Positions 32,800 through 42,554 of a DNA stretch of 64,000 nucleotides are shown here, one piece after another. The first letter of the stretch is position 1; the number at the start of each line of letters is the position of its first letter. This DNA comes from Pumilibacter intestinalis (GTDB lineage Bacteria; Bacillota; Clostridia; Christensenellales; Pumilibacteraceae), in assembly GCF_943193005.1 (NCBI RefSeq), contig NZ_CALPCH010000007.1:46780-110779 (forward strand), given 5' to 3'. The notes below the pieces were generated by a model, which worked only from the letters and a program-made list of their open reading frames with translations, was not told the origin of the DNA and ran no database searches. Position numbers and translations under genes: made by a program.

Positions 32800-33444
32800 C
32801 TAAATTATATTTACGTTCTTTATTCGTTTCTCTGTTTTGGCTATTTGCGAGCCGCTGATAGGCTCGGGCAAACACATTTTCGCAAGCTCTCGCGCGGACA
32901 CGGCGTTTTGCCTGTTCATCTGCGCGGATACGAGCAGTCCGAGCACGGCGGCTTCGTATATCACGTTCCTATTCGGGTTATGCGCCCCGTCGCCCGTGCC
33001 TACGAACACCCGCACTCCTCGCTCCGTCGCCGCGCATATCGGCGCGACTCCGTGCCCGTAGCCCGCGTCGTGGCTGGGGAGCACAACGAGCGGCACACGC
33101 TCCTGCGCCATGAGCGCAAGGTCGTCTTTATCGAGGAACACGCCGCTTATAACCGCGGTGCGCTCGAGCAGTCCGAACTCGTACAAAAGCATTACGGGAC
33201 TGCGGGCAAACCTCGCGTCTATCCTGCCCGCGCTCTCGAGCGTTTGCGAGCATGTTACGGCAAGTCGCGCGCCTGACGAAAGAACGTAGTCTATCAATCC
33301 GTCTATCTGCTTATCGGGCATATCGAGCGACGGCACGTACAGCCTTTTCGCGCCCGCCGAAACCGACTTATCGCAAAACGGAGCGTAGTCCTCTCCGAGG
33401 CACGTGCAGCCCTTTTCGGAGAGCGTGAAGGAGTCCGCCGTCAT
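32800..33444 (-). CDS. Degenerate amidohydrolase-like protein lacking metal ligands
   Basis: The 214-residue protein aligns by eye to the C-terminal half of amidohydrolases of the ATZ/TRZ type: VISGVFLDKDDLALMAQERV corresponds to the usual AHGVxLDxxELxLLAExG, GHGVAPICAATERGVRVFVG to GSGIAPV...AGVNVGLG, and TGDGAHNPNRN to TDGAxSNN. The N-terminal HxH metal motif is absent, the His of AHG is Ser, and the family length (~430) is halved. It may be an inactive relic with a new role or a binding protein. Its start overlaps the end of galU by four bases, so it is co-translated with galU. Confidence 0.6.
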   Translation of the reverse strand: MTADSFTLSEKGCTCLGEDYAPFCDKSVSAGAKRLYVPSLDMPDKQIDGLIDYVLSSGARLAVTCSQTLESAGRIDARFARSPVMLLYEFGLLERTAVISGVFLDKDDLALMAQERVPLVVLPSHDAGYGHGVAPICAATERGVRVFVGTGDGAHNPNRNVIYEAAVLGLLVSAQMNRQNAVSARELAKMCLPEPISGSQIAKTEKRIKNVNII

Positions 33445-34310
33445 GCCTTTGCAAGCTTCTTGAGATACGCCGCGAGTTTACCGCCGTATTCTTTGCTACG
33501 CAAGCCGTATTCGAGCGTTGCCTGTATCGCGCCGAATTTGTCGCCCATATCGTAACGCCTTCCCTCGAAGTCGTAGGCGCACACTTCGCCTTTGCCGCAA
33601 AGAGCGTTGAGCGCGTCGGTAAACTGTATCTCGCCGCCTTTTACAGGCTTTAGGCAGGCTATTTCGTCGTACACGTCGGGATTGAGCACGTATCTGCCGA
33701 GAGCCGCCAAACGGCTGGGGAGTTTATCGAGCGGCGGCTTTTCCACTATAGCCGTGCACTCGTAAGTTCTGCCGTTACCGTTGCCCACCGCCGCAACTCC
33801 GTATTTTACTATATCGTCGGTGTTCACGGTCTGAACGCCGAGTATGCTCTTGCCCGTTTGGGCGTGCGCCGCAATAAGCTGACTCATCACGGGTTTTTCG
33901 GAATAAATGAGGTCGTCGCCCCAGGCGAGCGCGAAAGACTCGTTGCCCGTAAACTCCTTGGCTTTCATCACGGCGTCACCGCTTCCGAGCGGCTTTTCCT
34001 GATAGGCGAAAACTATGTTCGCGCGGGAATAAGTTTTGCGCACGATTTCGGCAAACTCGAGCTTACCCGCCTGCTCGAGAGTTTTCTCGAGCTCGGGCGA
34101 GGGGCTGAAATACTGCTTTATTGCCTCTTTGCCGCGTCCGAGCACTATCATTATATCGGTAATGCCGCTGTCTATCGCTTCGTTAACTATGTAGGCGAGC
34201 ACGGGCGTGTCTATCACGGGAAGTATTTCTTTTGGCACCGCTTTGGTTATGGGCAAAAAGCGCGTTCCCATGCCGCCGCACGGAATTACGGCTTTCGTAA
34301 TATTTTTCAT
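33441..34310 (-). CDS. galU: UTP-glucose-1-phosphate uridylyltransferase
   Basis: GalU makes UDP-glucose for surface glycans and galactose use. The 289-residue protein has the nucleotide-binding start IPCGGMGTRFLPITKAVPKE (residues 9-28), IVLGRGKEAIKQYF, the uridine site FALAWGDDLI, and VEKPPLDKLPS. AGGAG precedes ATG 34310. It shares a UDP-sugar theme with glf, although that gene is 8 kb away. The acyl-CoA synthetase gene is transcribed divergently. Confidence 0.96.
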   Translation of the reverse strand: MKNITKAVIPCGGMGTRFLPITKAVPKEILPVIDTPVLAYIVNEAIDSGITDIMIVLGRGKEAIKQYFSPSPELEKTLEQAGKLEFAEIVRKTYSRANIVFAYQEKPLGSGDAVMKAKEFTGNESFALAWGDDLIYSEKPVMSQLIAAHAQTGKSILGVQTVNTDDIVKYGVAAVGNGNGRTYECTAIVEKPPLDKLPSRLAALGRYVLNPDVYDEIACLKPVKGGEIQFTDALNALCGKGEVCAYDFEGRRYDMGDKFGAIQATLEYGLRSKEYGGKLAAYLKKLAKA

Positions 34311-34488
34311 CTCAATCTCCTGTTTTATGATTGCGCGTTATGCTGAATAAAGTATACCGATAGTATATAATATATTCGGAAAGAAAACAAGCGTTTTCCG
34401 AAATTTTCGTAAAAACAATGCGTATTTGCTTTCGTTTTTTGCGCGTTTGTGCTAAAATATTCAAAATACGACTACGGAGTACGCTATT

Positions 34489-36144
34489 ATGAACTTATTG
34501 AGCGACTTTCTGAAAACCACCGAATTCGACACCTACGAGCAGATGACAAAGGAGTTTGCTCCGTCGGTTAAAGACGATTTCAACTTTGCGTTCGACGTTG
34601 TGGACAAATACGCGAGCATAGAGCCCAATAAACTCGCGCTCATTTGGTGCAACGACGGCGGCGAAGAAAAATTCATTACCTTTGCCGACGTTGCGCGTGA
34701 GAGCAACCGCATTGCCAACATGCTGTACGCCAAAGGCATTCGCAAGGGCGACCACGTGCTCATTATGCTTATGTCGCGATACGAATACTGGTACACCGTT
34801 GTTGCGTGCCACAAGCTCGGCGCGATAGCGATACCAGCAACAAGTCAACTCACGGCAAAAGACGTGAAATACCGTTGCAACTACGCTTGCGTAAAGTGCA
34901 TAATCTCGGTAAACACGCAGTCGGTTACCGGCTACATACGCGAAGCGCTGCCCGACTGCCCCACCGTGAAACACGTTTTCGCCGTGGGCGGCGCGTACGG
35001 GTTCGACGATTTCGACGTAGAATACGCCGAATTCCCCGCCGACAAGCTCTCGTTCGAGCACAAGAACAAAGCGAGCGAGCCTATGATAGCATATTTCACG
35101 TCGGGCACGACGGGCATGCCCAAAATGGTTACGCACAACTACGCGTACCCTGCGGCGCACATAGCCACGGCGTACCTATGGCACCGTTGCACCGACGGCG
35201 GAATACATTTCACCGCAGCCGACACCGGCTGGGCAAAGGCGAGTTGGGGCAAGATATACGGGCAATGGATATGCGGCTCGGCTATATTCGCATACGACTA
35301 CTACGGCAGGTACACTCCGCTCGACCTCTTGCCGCTATTGCAAAAGTACAAAGTAACCACCTTTTGCGCTCCGCCCACCATGTACCGCTTTTTGATTAAA
35401 GAGGACCTCACCAAATACGATTTGAGCGCGATTGAGCACTACTGCACCGCGGGCGAGCCGCTCAACCCCATAGTATACGAAACGATAAAGTGCAAAATAG
35501 GCAAATCCATTTTCGAGGGCTACGGTCAGACCGAAACGGTGCTTGCGCTCGGCACGTTTGCCGACGTTACGCCTCGCCCGGGGAGCATGGGCAAGCCCTG
35601 CCCTCTTTACAAAATAGAACTGCTCGACGACAACGGCAAACCCGTGCCCGACGGAGTGGAGGGCGAAATTTGCATTAAATACAATCCCAAGCAGATAGGC
35701 TTATTCATGGGCTACAACGCATTCGAGCCGGTGCGGAGCGTTTGGAGCGACGGATACTATCACACGGGTGACGTAGCCACGCGCGACGCCGACGGCTACT
35801 ACTGGTTCGTAGGGCGCGACGACGATATTATAAAGAGCAGCGGCTATCGCATAGGACCTTTCGAGGTGGAAAGTGCGCTACTCGAACACCCCTCTGTAAT
35901 GGAGTGCGCCATAACCGCTGTGCCCGACGACGTGCGCGGGCAGATAATAAAGGCAACGATTGTGCTCGCGCGCAACTATTTCCCCAGCGACGAACTGAAA
36001 AAGGAGCTTCAAGACCACGTAAAACACACCACAGCGCCGTACAAATACCCGCGTGTTATAGAATTCGTGGACAGGCTTCCCAAAACCATATCCGAGAAGA
36101 TACGCCGCGTGGAGATACGCGAAAACGACAACTCCAACAAATAG
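34489..36144 (+). CDS. AMP-forming acyl-CoA synthetase
   Basis: The 551-residue protein is an adenylate-forming ligase closest in layout to medium-chain/acetyl-CoA synthetases. It has the phosphate loop YFTSGTTGMPKMVTH (about 199-213), EGYGQTETVLALG (A5), YHTGDVATRDADGYYWFVGR (A7) and the hinge RDDDIIKSSGYRIGPFEVE. The catalytic lysine lies in PKTISEKIRRVEIR near the C-terminus, where Glu replaces the usual Gly. It activates a short or medium carboxylic acid as the CoA thioester; the exact acid cannot be told. ACGGAG precedes the ATG. It is monocistronic and ends at a bidirectional hairpin. Confidence 0.88.
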   Translation: MNLLSDFLKTTEFDTYEQMTKEFAPSVKDDFNFAFDVVDKYASIEPNKLALIWCNDGGEEKFITFADVARESNRIANMLYAKGIRKGDHVLIMLMSRYEYWYTVVACHKLGAIAIPATSQLTAKDVKYRCNYACVKCIISVNTQSVTGYIREALPDCPTVKHVFAVGGAYGFDDFDVEYAEFPADKLSFEHKNKASEPMIAYFTSGTTGMPKMVTHNYAYPAAHIATAYLWHRCTDGGIHFTAADTGWAKASWGKIYGQWICGSAIFAYDYYGRYTPLDLLPLLQKYKVTTFCAPPTMYRFLIKEDLTKYDLSAIEHYCTAGEPLNPIVYETIKCKIGKSIFEGYGQTETVLALGTFADVTPRPGSMGKPCPLYKIELLDDNGKPVPDGVEGEICIKYNPKQIGLFMGYNAFEPVRSVWSDGYYHTGDVATRDADGYYWFVGRDDDIIKSSGYRIGPFEVESALLEHPSVMECAITAVPDDVRGQIIKATIVLARNYFPSDELKKELQDHVKHTTAPYKYPRVIEFVDRLPKTISEKIRRVEIRENDNSNK

Positions 36145-36196
36145 TTTTCAGCGTTTTACCGCGCCCATAATACATAATATTTATGCGGATAAACGA

Positions 36197-36223
36197 AAAC
36201 GGTTGCCTGTAAGGCAACCGTTT
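36197..36223 (+). terminator. Bidirectional terminator between acyl-CoA synthetase and zinc-ribbon genes
   Basis: AAACGGTTGCC and GGCAACCGTTT form an 11-bp stem with a five-base loop between two convergent genes. Confidence 0.85.
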
Positions 36224-36232
36224 AACGAGTAA

Positions 36233-36949
36233 TTACTTATTCAAATAGATGAGTCTGCGGCAGGTTTCGCAACGGCAATTACCTTTTTCGAGCAACTCGC
36301 TTTGCGTTTTCTGCGACAGTTCCAATCCGCAGAAACAGCGGTAATGGTTGCGCTCCGCTTCACGCGCCTGCACAAAGGCGGGATATTTGCGCTCGGCGGT
36401 TATTTTATCGTAAATTTCCATGATATCGGCGGGAATTGCGGGGCGGATAGCGTCGAGCTTTGCTTTGAGTTCGTTTATTTTCGGCTCTTTTTCCTGTCTG
36501 AACTTATTAAGTCGGTCTTTTATGTTATTATACACCGAGCGCATTTTCTTGCCGCGCTCCTGTCCGTCGAGATAGGCAAGGATAACTTTATCGGTGCGGT
36601 CGTTGCGTTCGCCCAGGCGTTTTTCTATTTCCGCGGTTTTGGCGGAAAGTTTTTCGAGCTCTTCGGCGAGAGCGCGTTGTTCCTCGAGGTCCTCGGTACT
36701 CTCCATTTTCGCGGCGATTTCCTCTATTCTTTTGTCGCTTTCCGTCATGAACGCGAGCGCGTTGTTATAAAAGCTCACTATGCTTTCCGCCGCCTTTTCG
36801 GTTTCGGTCACCGTGTTTTTGGCATTATTGAACTCGGTTTTGGCTTGTTCGAGCTTTTTGCCGTCGTCGCTGCGCTCCACCTCGTCGAGCACCTTTCTAA
36901 GCTCTATATCTATTTTTTGATATTCCAACAATTTATCCAAATTTTCCAT
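36233..36949 (-). CDS. Coiled-coil protein with C-terminal zinc ribbon
   Basis: The 238-residue protein is a long antiparallel coiled coil (about residues 10-180) ending in a zinc-ribbon motif with ligands in RCFCG and CRCETCRRLIY (about 207-235). It is the Firmicute relative of the C4-type zinc-ribbon/coiled-coil (CT398, HP0958-like) proteins, usually found after nif3 and trmK as here. The function is unclear; relatives bind RNA or act in secretion and flagellar biogenesis. The ribosome site GAGAGGT lies in a duplicated leader. Confidence 0.88.
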   Translation of the reverse strand: MENLDKLLEYQKIDIELRKVLDEVERSDDGKKLEQAKTEFNNAKNTVTETEKAAESIVSFYNNALAFMTESDKRIEEIAAKMESTEDLEEQRALAEELEKLSAKTAEIEKRLGERNDRTDKVILAYLDGQERGKKMRSVYNNIKDRLNKFRQEKEPKINELKAKLDAIRPAIPADIMEIYDKITAERKYPAFVQAREAERNHYRCFCGLELSQKTQSELLEKGNCRCETCRRLIYLNK

Positions 36950-36956
36950 TTCTTTT

Positions 36957-37084
36957 ACCTCTCGGATGTTTTTTAGTGTTCTGTTCCGGCGTTACTCCTC
37001 GAGCAACTTTTACCTCTCGGATGATTTTATTTCTCGGATATTTTATCCTCTTTCTGTTCCGGCTCTAATCCTCGAGCAACTTTC
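36957..37084 (-). repeat. Imperfect tandem duplication of the zinc-ribbon gene leader
   Basis: Two copies of a ~55-75-base unit lie between nif3 and the zinc-ribbon gene. Each carries TTGCTCGAGGA, GCCGGAACAGAA and ATCCGAGAGGTAAAA (minus strand). The second copy has extra bases with a further partial ATCCGAGA. The start-proximal copy supplies the ribosome site. Confidence 0.75.
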
Positions 37085-37089
37085 CCGAT

Positions 37090-37899
37090 TTAGTAGCGCG
37101 GGTTGTGCTCGGCTTGAGATTGCAATATTTCCACGCCCGATTTGCGAGCCTTTGCTTCTATCTTGAGATACTGCACAAGGCGGGCTATGTAGCAGTGTTC
37201 CATTGTAAAGTGTTGCGGCTCTATAAGCGTAATGCCGCTCTCGAGCGCATACACCGCAACGTGGTGCTTAACGTCGGCTGTTACAAGACAGTCCGCGCCC
37301 GCTTTAATCGCCATATCCACGTATTTGGTGTCGCCGCCGCTGCCGCCGTTTATAACCGCAACGCGCTTAACCTGCGCGTAAGGCTCGCCCACCGTGCGCA
37401 CGTAAGCGTCGTGCAACACCGTTTCCACCTCGCCCTTGAACACCGAGCTGAAAACCTTGTTGCTCAAGTCGCCCACTCTGCCGTAGCCCGTTTCTCCGTC
37501 TATGTACGGCTCGAGGCTGGTCACGTTGTGAAGCCCGAGTATTTGCGCAACGTAGTCGTTTATGCCGTCGCGCACAAAGTCGAGGTTGGTGTGCGCCGCG
37601 TAAATCGCTATGCCGTGCTCGGCGGCTTTTAACAGCTTTCTGCCCACAACCGTGTCCGCGCTTATGTTCTTTATGGGATAAAATATCATGGGGTGATGAG
37701 ATATTATAAGCTCCGCGCCCAAATTTATCGCTTCGTCTATAACGCTCATGGTTACGTCCAAACAGCAAAGTATGCGCTTAACCTCTTTGCTTTCGTCGCC
37801 TATGGTAAGCCCTATGTTGTCGTACTCTTGTTTGTAGCCGTATTCTTCGGGCGCGAAATCCCGCAATACGTCTAACGCTTGTCCTACAGTGATTGCCAC
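37090..37899 (-). CDS. Nif3-like dinuclear metal protein (YqfO/GTP cyclohydrolase I type 2 family)
   Basis: The 269-residue protein has the NIF3 metal ligands: the GLTIGDESKEV start, ISHHPMIFYP (about 65-74), YAAHTNLDF, and a C-terminal HFTMEHCYIARLVQYL. It is annotated in many genomes as GTP cyclohydrolase 1 type 2, but the biochemical role is not settled. The start is GTG with GGAGGTG upstream, inside the end of trmK (16-base overlap). The long YqfO insertion seen in Bacillus is absent, so this is the short form. Confidence 0.93.
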   Translation of the reverse strand: MAITVGQALDVLRDFAPEEYGYKQEYDNIGLTIGDESKEVKRILCCLDVTMSVIDEAINLGAELIISHHPMIFYPIKNISADTVVGRKLLKAAEHGIAIYAAHTNLDFVRDGINDYVAQILGLHNVTSLEPYIDGETGYGRVGDLSNKVFSSVFKGEVETVLHDAYVRTVGEPYAQVKRVAVINGGSGGDTKYVDMAIKAGADCLVTADVKHHVAVYALESGITLIEPQHFTMEHCYIARLVQYLKIEAKARKSGVEILQSQAEHNPRY

Positions 37900-38513
37900 T
37901 TAAGCACCTCCTCTATCTCGCGAACTTTAGCCGCGTTCTTTTCGGTCGGGGGATACGCAAGCAACGCCGCGTACGTTTTTTGCAGTCGCTCGAGCATAAC
38001 CCCGTTACGCTCGCGAACGAATATGCCGTATTCGAGCATGAGCCCGTCCGTGCGCTCGAGCCGCTTTTTGCCGCCGCCGCGCACCGCCTTTATTATATCG
38101 TAATATTTGCGTCCGTCTTTTAGCGTTTTATCGCAGATTATATCGTAATCCCTCGTAAGCAACGATATTCGCACCTCGCGAACGTGCGACTGCGGCGAAA
38201 GTATATAGGTTTGCGGCTCGCAGTTTTGAGTTATATGCACTATCTCGCGCCCGCCCATGCCGGCTATAAACACAGTGTCGTAGCCCTTTGCGGCTTGTGC
38301 GCCGTCGGCGCACACGAACTCCGCGCCCGAGTGCTCTCCGAGCAGTTTCTTCGCCTTATCGAGCGACGGCTCGGAGATATCGCAAGCGGCAATCACGGGA
38401 GAAAGCGCGTTTTCGAGCACGTACTTAACTACGTATCCGTGGTCGCACCCCACGTCTATAAAACTCGGCGTGCGGTCTATGAGTTCGCACAGCGCGGCAA
38501 GTCTGTCCGTCAA
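37884..38513 (-). CDS. trmK: tRNA (adenine(22)-N1)-methyltransferase
   Basis: TrmK methylates A22 of tRNA with S-adenosylmethionine. The 209-residue protein has the Rossmann motif FIDVGCDHGYVVKY (about 18-31), ACDISEPSLDKAKK, VCADGAQAAKGYD and the family's IAGMGGREI. The start is TTG, with AAGGAT ten bases upstream. It lies between rpoD and nif3, the standard Firmicute order, which supports the call. Confidence 0.94.
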   Translation of the reverse strand: MTDRLAALCELIDRTPSFIDVGCDHGYVVKYVLENALSPVIAACDISEPSLDKAKKLLGEHSGAEFVCADGAQAAKGYDTVFIAGMGGREIVHITQNCEPQTYILSPQSHVREVRISLLTRDYDIICDKTLKDGRKYYDIIKAVRGGGKKRLERTDGLMLEYGIFVRERNGVMLERLQKTYAALLAYPPTEKNAAKVREIEEVLKWQSL

Positions 38514-38526
38514 TCCGTATAATCCT

Positions 38527-39792
38527 TTAATCTATATAATCTTTAAGTTTTTTACTGCGCGACGGATGGCGCAATTTTCTCAGAGCCTTAGCTTCTATTT
38601 GGCGAATGCGTTCGCGCGTTACGCCGAACTCCTTGCCCACCTCTTCGAGCGTGCGGCTGTGCCCGTCGTCTATGCCGTAGCGCAGTCTTAGCACCATTTC
38701 TTCGCGCGGGGTGAGCGTGTCGAGTATGCCCAAAAGCTGTTCTTTCAAGAGCGTGAACGCCGCCACGTCTTGCGGAGCGGTTGCATGGTCGTCCTCTATA
38801 AAGTCGCCGAGGTGACTGTCCTCTTCCTCGCCTATGGGCGTTTCGAGCGACACGGGGTCAAGCGCTATACGCTGAATTTCGCGCACGCGTTCTTCCGATA
38901 TTCCCATCTCCTTGCTTATCTCCTCGGGGGTGGGGTCGCGCCCCAGTTCCTGCACGAGCACGCGGGTTGTGCGTATGAGTTTGTTTATGGTTTCCACCAT
39001 GTGCACGGGTATGCGTATCGTTCTCGCTTGGTCGGCAATCGCGCGGGTTATGGCTTGGCGTATCCACCAGGTTGCGTATGTGGAGAACCTGAAGCCCTTG
39101 GTATAGTCGAACTTATCCACAGCCTTCATAAGCCCGAGATTGCCTTCCTGTATCAAATCGAGAAACAGCATGCCGCGCCCCACGTAACGCTTGGCAATGC
39201 TCACAACAAGCCTTAAGTTGGCTTCGCTGAGTCGCGTTTTGGCGTATTCGTCGCCTTTCATCATGCGCTGAGCAAGTTCCACCTCTTCTTCCATGGAAAG
39301 CAAAGGAACGCGCCCGATATCTTTGAGATACACCTTTACGGGGTCGTCTATGTTTACCTCGCCCGCTATGAGTTGCTCTATCGAGTCGTCGTTTTTAAGG
39401 TCTATTTGAGTGTTGATTACTTCTATGTTGTTTTGCGCGAGTATGCGGAAAACCTCTTCCACCTGTTCGGCGTTGGCTTCGCACTCCACCGCGAGTTTTT
39501 CGCCCACCTCGTCGTAAGTGAGATGCCCGCGCCTTTTGCCCGCCTCTATAAGTCGCTTAACTTCGCGATTTATCTTTTCGCTTAGTTGCACGGGCGCAAT
39601 GGATTTCACCACCTCCACGTGGTGTTCCGCCAAATATTTGAGAGCTTCTTCCATTTGCTCCGCGCCCGCCTTGAGCGCGGCGAGCTTTTCGCCCACCTCG
39701 TCGTAGGTGAGTTTGCCGCCTCTTCCGAGTCCGGTTTCGAGCAGTTTGGTAAGCGTATCTTTCATTTGTTCCGTGATTTGAACTTCGGACAT
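38527..39792 (-). CDS. rpoD: Primary RNA polymerase sigma factor (sigma-A)
   Basis: The 421-residue protein contains regions 1.2 ([17 protein letters not shown]), 2 ([20 protein letters not shown] and [20 protein letters not shown]), 3 ([16 protein letters not shown]) and 4 ([20 protein letters not shown]), which read -10 and -35 boxes. The N-terminal region 1.1 is unusual: a [18 protein letters not shown] module of about 55 residues occurs twice (about 10-60 and 65-120). The start at ATG 39792 has AAGGAG upstream. The longer open frame upstream is not coding. It lies directly after dnaG, the macromolecular-synthesis operon arrangement. Confidence 0.97.
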   Translation of the reverse strand: MSEVQITEQMKDTLTKLLETGLGRGGKLTYDEVGEKLAALKAGAEQMEEALKYLAEHHVEVVKSIAPVQLSEKINREVKRLIEAGKRRGHLTYDEVGEKLAVECEANAEQVEEVFRILAQNNIEVINTQIDLKNDDSIEQLIAGEVNIDDPVKVYLKDIGRVPLLSMEEEVELAQRMMKGDEYAKTRLSEANLRLVVSIAKRYVGRGMLFLDLIQEGNLGLMKAVDKFDYTKGFRFSTYATWWIRQAITRAIADQARTIRIPVHMVETINKLIRTTRVLVQELGRDPTPEEISKEMGISEERVREIQRIALDPVSLETPIGEEEDSHLGDFIEDDHATAPQDVAAFTLLKEQLLGILDTLTPREEMVLRLRYGIDDGHSRTLEEVGKEFGVTRERIRQIEAKALRKLRHPSRSKKLKDYID

Positions 39793-39824
39793 TTTATTCT
39801 CCTTAAATTGCCTTCGGGTGTGTG

Positions 39825-41600
39825 TCAATAATCTGTTTCGCCCTTTTTGAGTCGCTCTATTTCCGAGTCTATCTTTTTGATTTCCTGCGCGTAGCTGAGC
39901 AGCAGCGACAGTTCCGCCGTTTCTTTGGACTTTTCGGCAAGCGCGCTCTTTTGAGCGGTAAGACTGTTTATGGCAAGCGATTTTACGCACGCGGCGTATT
40001 TGTCCGCGCCGTCGCCGTCCAAAAACGGATAGTTTGCAATTTCGCCGAGCAACTCTTTGTCTTGCTCGGGAGTTTGTTCGTAAAATTCGGCGAGCCCTTC
40101 GCTTTTGCCCGACTTGAACCGCTCGAGTCCGCGCTCGTATATCCTCCGCCCGAGTTCGCTCTCGAGATAAGGAAACACGTTCAACGTATAGTCGCAATAC
40201 GGCTTTTCGTTGAGCACCGACGCGAGCACGAATTTGAGCGACGGGTCTATAACTGCGGCGGGCTTTTGTTCCTTTTGCGTAGAGGGCTTTTCCGTAAACT
40301 CCGGAGGCGCGGACATTTCGGTTTGCTTGTAAAGCGTATTCATGGTGTAGCCCGTCATCTCGTGCAACAGCTTTAAGTATTCTTCGCGTTCCACGGGATT
40401 TTCGAGCGACTTGATTACCTTTGCCGCCTCCACCGCGAATTTCGCCTTTTCATCGGGACGCTTGAGGTCGTATTTTTTGCCAAGCGTTTCTATCTTGAAC
40501 TTAGTGAGCGTAACCGCGTCTTCTATGAGCTTTGCGTAGAATTCCGCTCCCTTCTTTTTTATCACGTCGTCGGGGTCGAGCCCGTCGGGCAGTTTTATTA
40601 CCTTTACGTTGAGTCCCGCTTCCGCAAGTATGTCGAGTCCGCGCAGAGTGGCTTTTTGCCCCGCCCCGTCTCCGTCATAGCTTATGTATATGCGGTCGCA
40701 ATAATTCTTGATAAGTTTTGCCTGCGTTTGCGTGAGCGACGTGCCCATGCTCGCAACCGCCGTATCGAAGCCCGCCTTATGAAGCGATATCACGTCCATG
40801 TAGCCTTCGGTCATGATTACGTACTCGAGCCCTTTGGTCTGCTTGCGCTTTTTAAGTAGGTTCACGGCGTAAATATTGCGCGATTTGTCGAATATAAAAG
40901 TTTGGCTTCCGTTGCGATATTTGGCAAAGTCGGGGTTTTGAACGAGCACACGCCCGCCGAACGACACCACCTCGCCCAAGTTGTTTATAATGGGAAAAAT
41001 CAGTCTGCCGTAAAACACGTCGTAGTATTCGTCGGCTTTCTGCGCCGCAACGCCCGCCTCTTTCATTTCGGATTTGGTGTAGCCCTGCTTTTCGAGATAC
41101 TGTATCATTTCCGTTCCCGATACGCTGTACCCCAGCCCGAACCTGCGAACCAAGCTCTCTCCCACCTCGCGTTTAGCCAAATATTCCCGCGCGGAGCTTG
41201 CCGCGGGAAGCGACAAATTCTCGTGATAATGCCGAGCCGCCGCCCGCATGAGTTTATACAGCCGCTCCCGCTTTTGAGCGTCGCGAGCGTAGTTGCGGTC
41301 GCCCTGCTTGAATTGCGGCACTTCGAGGTTGGCTTCTTTGGCGAGTATTCTTATCGCCTCGCCGCGGTCTACCGACTCTATTTCGCTTATAAAGTTTATC
41401 GCGTTGCCGCCCGCCTTGCAACCGAAACAGTGATACAGTCCTTTATCCGCCGAAACGGTAAACGAAGCGGTCTTTTCGTGATGAAACGGACAGCACCCCC
41501 AATACGTGCCGCCCTTTTTAGTAAGGTGCGTGTAGCGCGATACTATTCTCACAATGTCGCTGCGCTTAAGCAGTTCGCCGATAAATTCTCCGTATTCCAT
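39825..41600 (-). CDS. dnaG: DNA primase
   Basis: DnaG lays RNA primers for replication. The 591-residue protein begins with the CHC2 zinc-binding domain ([12 protein letters not shown] to [12 protein letters not shown], about residues 36-65), then the RNA polymerase core with the TOPRIM motif ([18 protein letters not shown] and [13 protein letters not shown]), and a C-terminal helicase-binding domain. It follows the dGTPase-like gene by six bases. The ribosome site is weak (CAGAGA), so translation may depend on coupling to the upstream gene. Confidence 0.97.
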   Translation of the reverse strand: MEYGEFIGELLKRSDIVRIVSRYTHLTKKGGTYWGCCPFHHEKTASFTVSADKGLYHCFGCKAGGNAINFISEIESVDRGEAIRILAKEANLEVPQFKQGDRNYARDAQKRERLYKLMRAAARHYHENLSLPAASSAREYLAKREVGESLVRRFGLGYSVSGTEMIQYLEKQGYTKSEMKEAGVAAQKADEYYDVFYGRLIFPIINNLGEVVSFGGRVLVQNPDFAKYRNGSQTFIFDKSRNIYAVNLLKKRKQTKGLEYVIMTEGYMDVISLHKAGFDTAVASMGTSLTQTQAKLIKNYCDRIYISYDGDGAGQKATLRGLDILAEAGLNVKVIKLPDGLDPDDVIKKKGAEFYAKLIEDAVTLTKFKIETLGKKYDLKRPDEKAKFAVEAAKVIKSLENPVEREEYLKLLHEMTGYTMNTLYKQTEMSAPPEFTEKPSTQKEQKPAAVIDPSLKFVLASVLNEKPYCDYTLNVFPYLESELGRRIYERGLERFKSGKSEGLAEFYEQTPEQDKELLGEIANYPFLDGDGADKYAACVKSLAINSLTAQKSALAEKSKETAELSLLLSYAQEIKKIDSEIERLKKGETDY

Positions 41601-41606
41601 TCTCTG

Positions 41607-42554
41607 TTACTTGTTCCAATTTTTGGGCACGGTAATATCCGTAAAGCATTTCACCGCGTAGTTGTCGCTCATCATGGAAATGTAATCCACCGCCTTTTGC
41701 TCGGCGGAACCGTCCATGCGGCGAAACTCTTCGGGTATAAGCTCGGGATACTTTGTAAAGTGCTTGTATAAAAACTTTATCATATCCACGGCTTTGTATT
41801 CTTCCGCCTTAGCAACGGGCGACGAGTACACGTTATCGAACATATACTGCCGCAAATTCATTATCTCGCGCTCGAAAGTTTCGCTCGGAGCTACTCGCGG
41901 ATTGTTTTCGCTGCTGGTTATTATATCCATAATCATACTGTTTAACCGCGCGGCGTGCCGTTCGCCGAACAACCTGCGAAAATGCGCGGGTATATCGGTT
42001 TCGGATATCACTCCCGCCCGCACAGCGTCGTCTATATCGTGATTTATGTATGCGATACGGTCACTCCATGCCACAATTTGCCCCTCGAGAGTGGCGGGTT
42101 TTCCTTTGCTCGTGTGGTTCAGTATGCCGTCGCGCACCTCGAAGCACAGGTTCATGCCCTCGCCGTTGTATTCGAGCACGTCTACCATTCTAAGCGACTG
42201 CTCGTTGTGCGCAAAATGAGTGAATTCGTTGAGCGCCTTTTCTCCCGCGTGCCCGTACGGCGTGTGCCCGAGGTCGTGCCCGAGCGCAATCGCCTCGGTA
42301 AGGTCCTCGTTGAGCCGCAAAGCTCTCGCAATGGTGCGGGCTATCTGACTCACCTCGAGCGTGTGCGTAAGCCGCGTGCGGTAGTGGTCGCCCTCGGGAG
42401 AAAGAAAAACCTGCGTTTTGTGCTTAAGCCTGCGAAACGCCTTGCAATGCAGTATCCTGTCGCGGTCGCGCTGAAAATCGGTGCGCAATCCGTCTTCGGC
42501 GAGAGGACGCTCGCGCCCCTTGGAGTCCGCCGCCTTTGCGGCGTATTCGCTCAA
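41607..42554 (-). CDS. dgt: Deoxyguanosinetriphosphate triphosphohydrolase-like protein
   Basis: This HD-domain enzyme hydrolyses dNTPs to nucleoside and triphosphate. The metal-binding set is visible: RTRLTHTLEVSQIAR (His) and LGHDLGHTPYGHAGE (His-Asp), after FQRDRDRILHCKAFRRLKHKTQVF. The start given is TTG 42554 (315 residues), the only ordinary start codon in frame, but it has no ribosome site. The frame stays open 19 codons further to ATA at 42611-42609, and those residues (SDITHQIEAEYLSEYAAK) look like the normal family N-terminus. GCGAGGG lies seven bases before the ATA. A rare ATA start is therefore possible. The gene heads the dgt-dnaG-rpoD series. Confidence 0.9.
   Translation of the reverse strand: MSEYAAKAADSKGRERPLAEDGLRTDFQRDRDRILHCKAFRRLKHKTQVFLSPEGDHYRTRLTHTLEVSQIARTIARALRLNEDLTEAIALGHDLGHTPYGHAGEKALNEFTHFAHNEQSLRMVDVLEYNGEGMNLCFEVRDGILNHTSKGKPATLEGQIVAWSDRIAYINHDIDDAVRAGVISETDIPAHFRRLFGERHAARLNSMIMDIITSSENNPRVAPSETFEREIMNLRQYMFDNVYSSPVAKAEEYKAVDMIKFLYKHFTKYPELIPEEFRRMDGSAEQKAVDYISMMSDNYAVKCFTDITVPKNWNK

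Noticed and set aside
38527..40197. Longer 556-residue version of RpoD
   Set aside because: The extra 135 codons overlap the dnaG 3' end in another frame and lie upstream of the AAGGAG ribosome site that serves ATG 39792.
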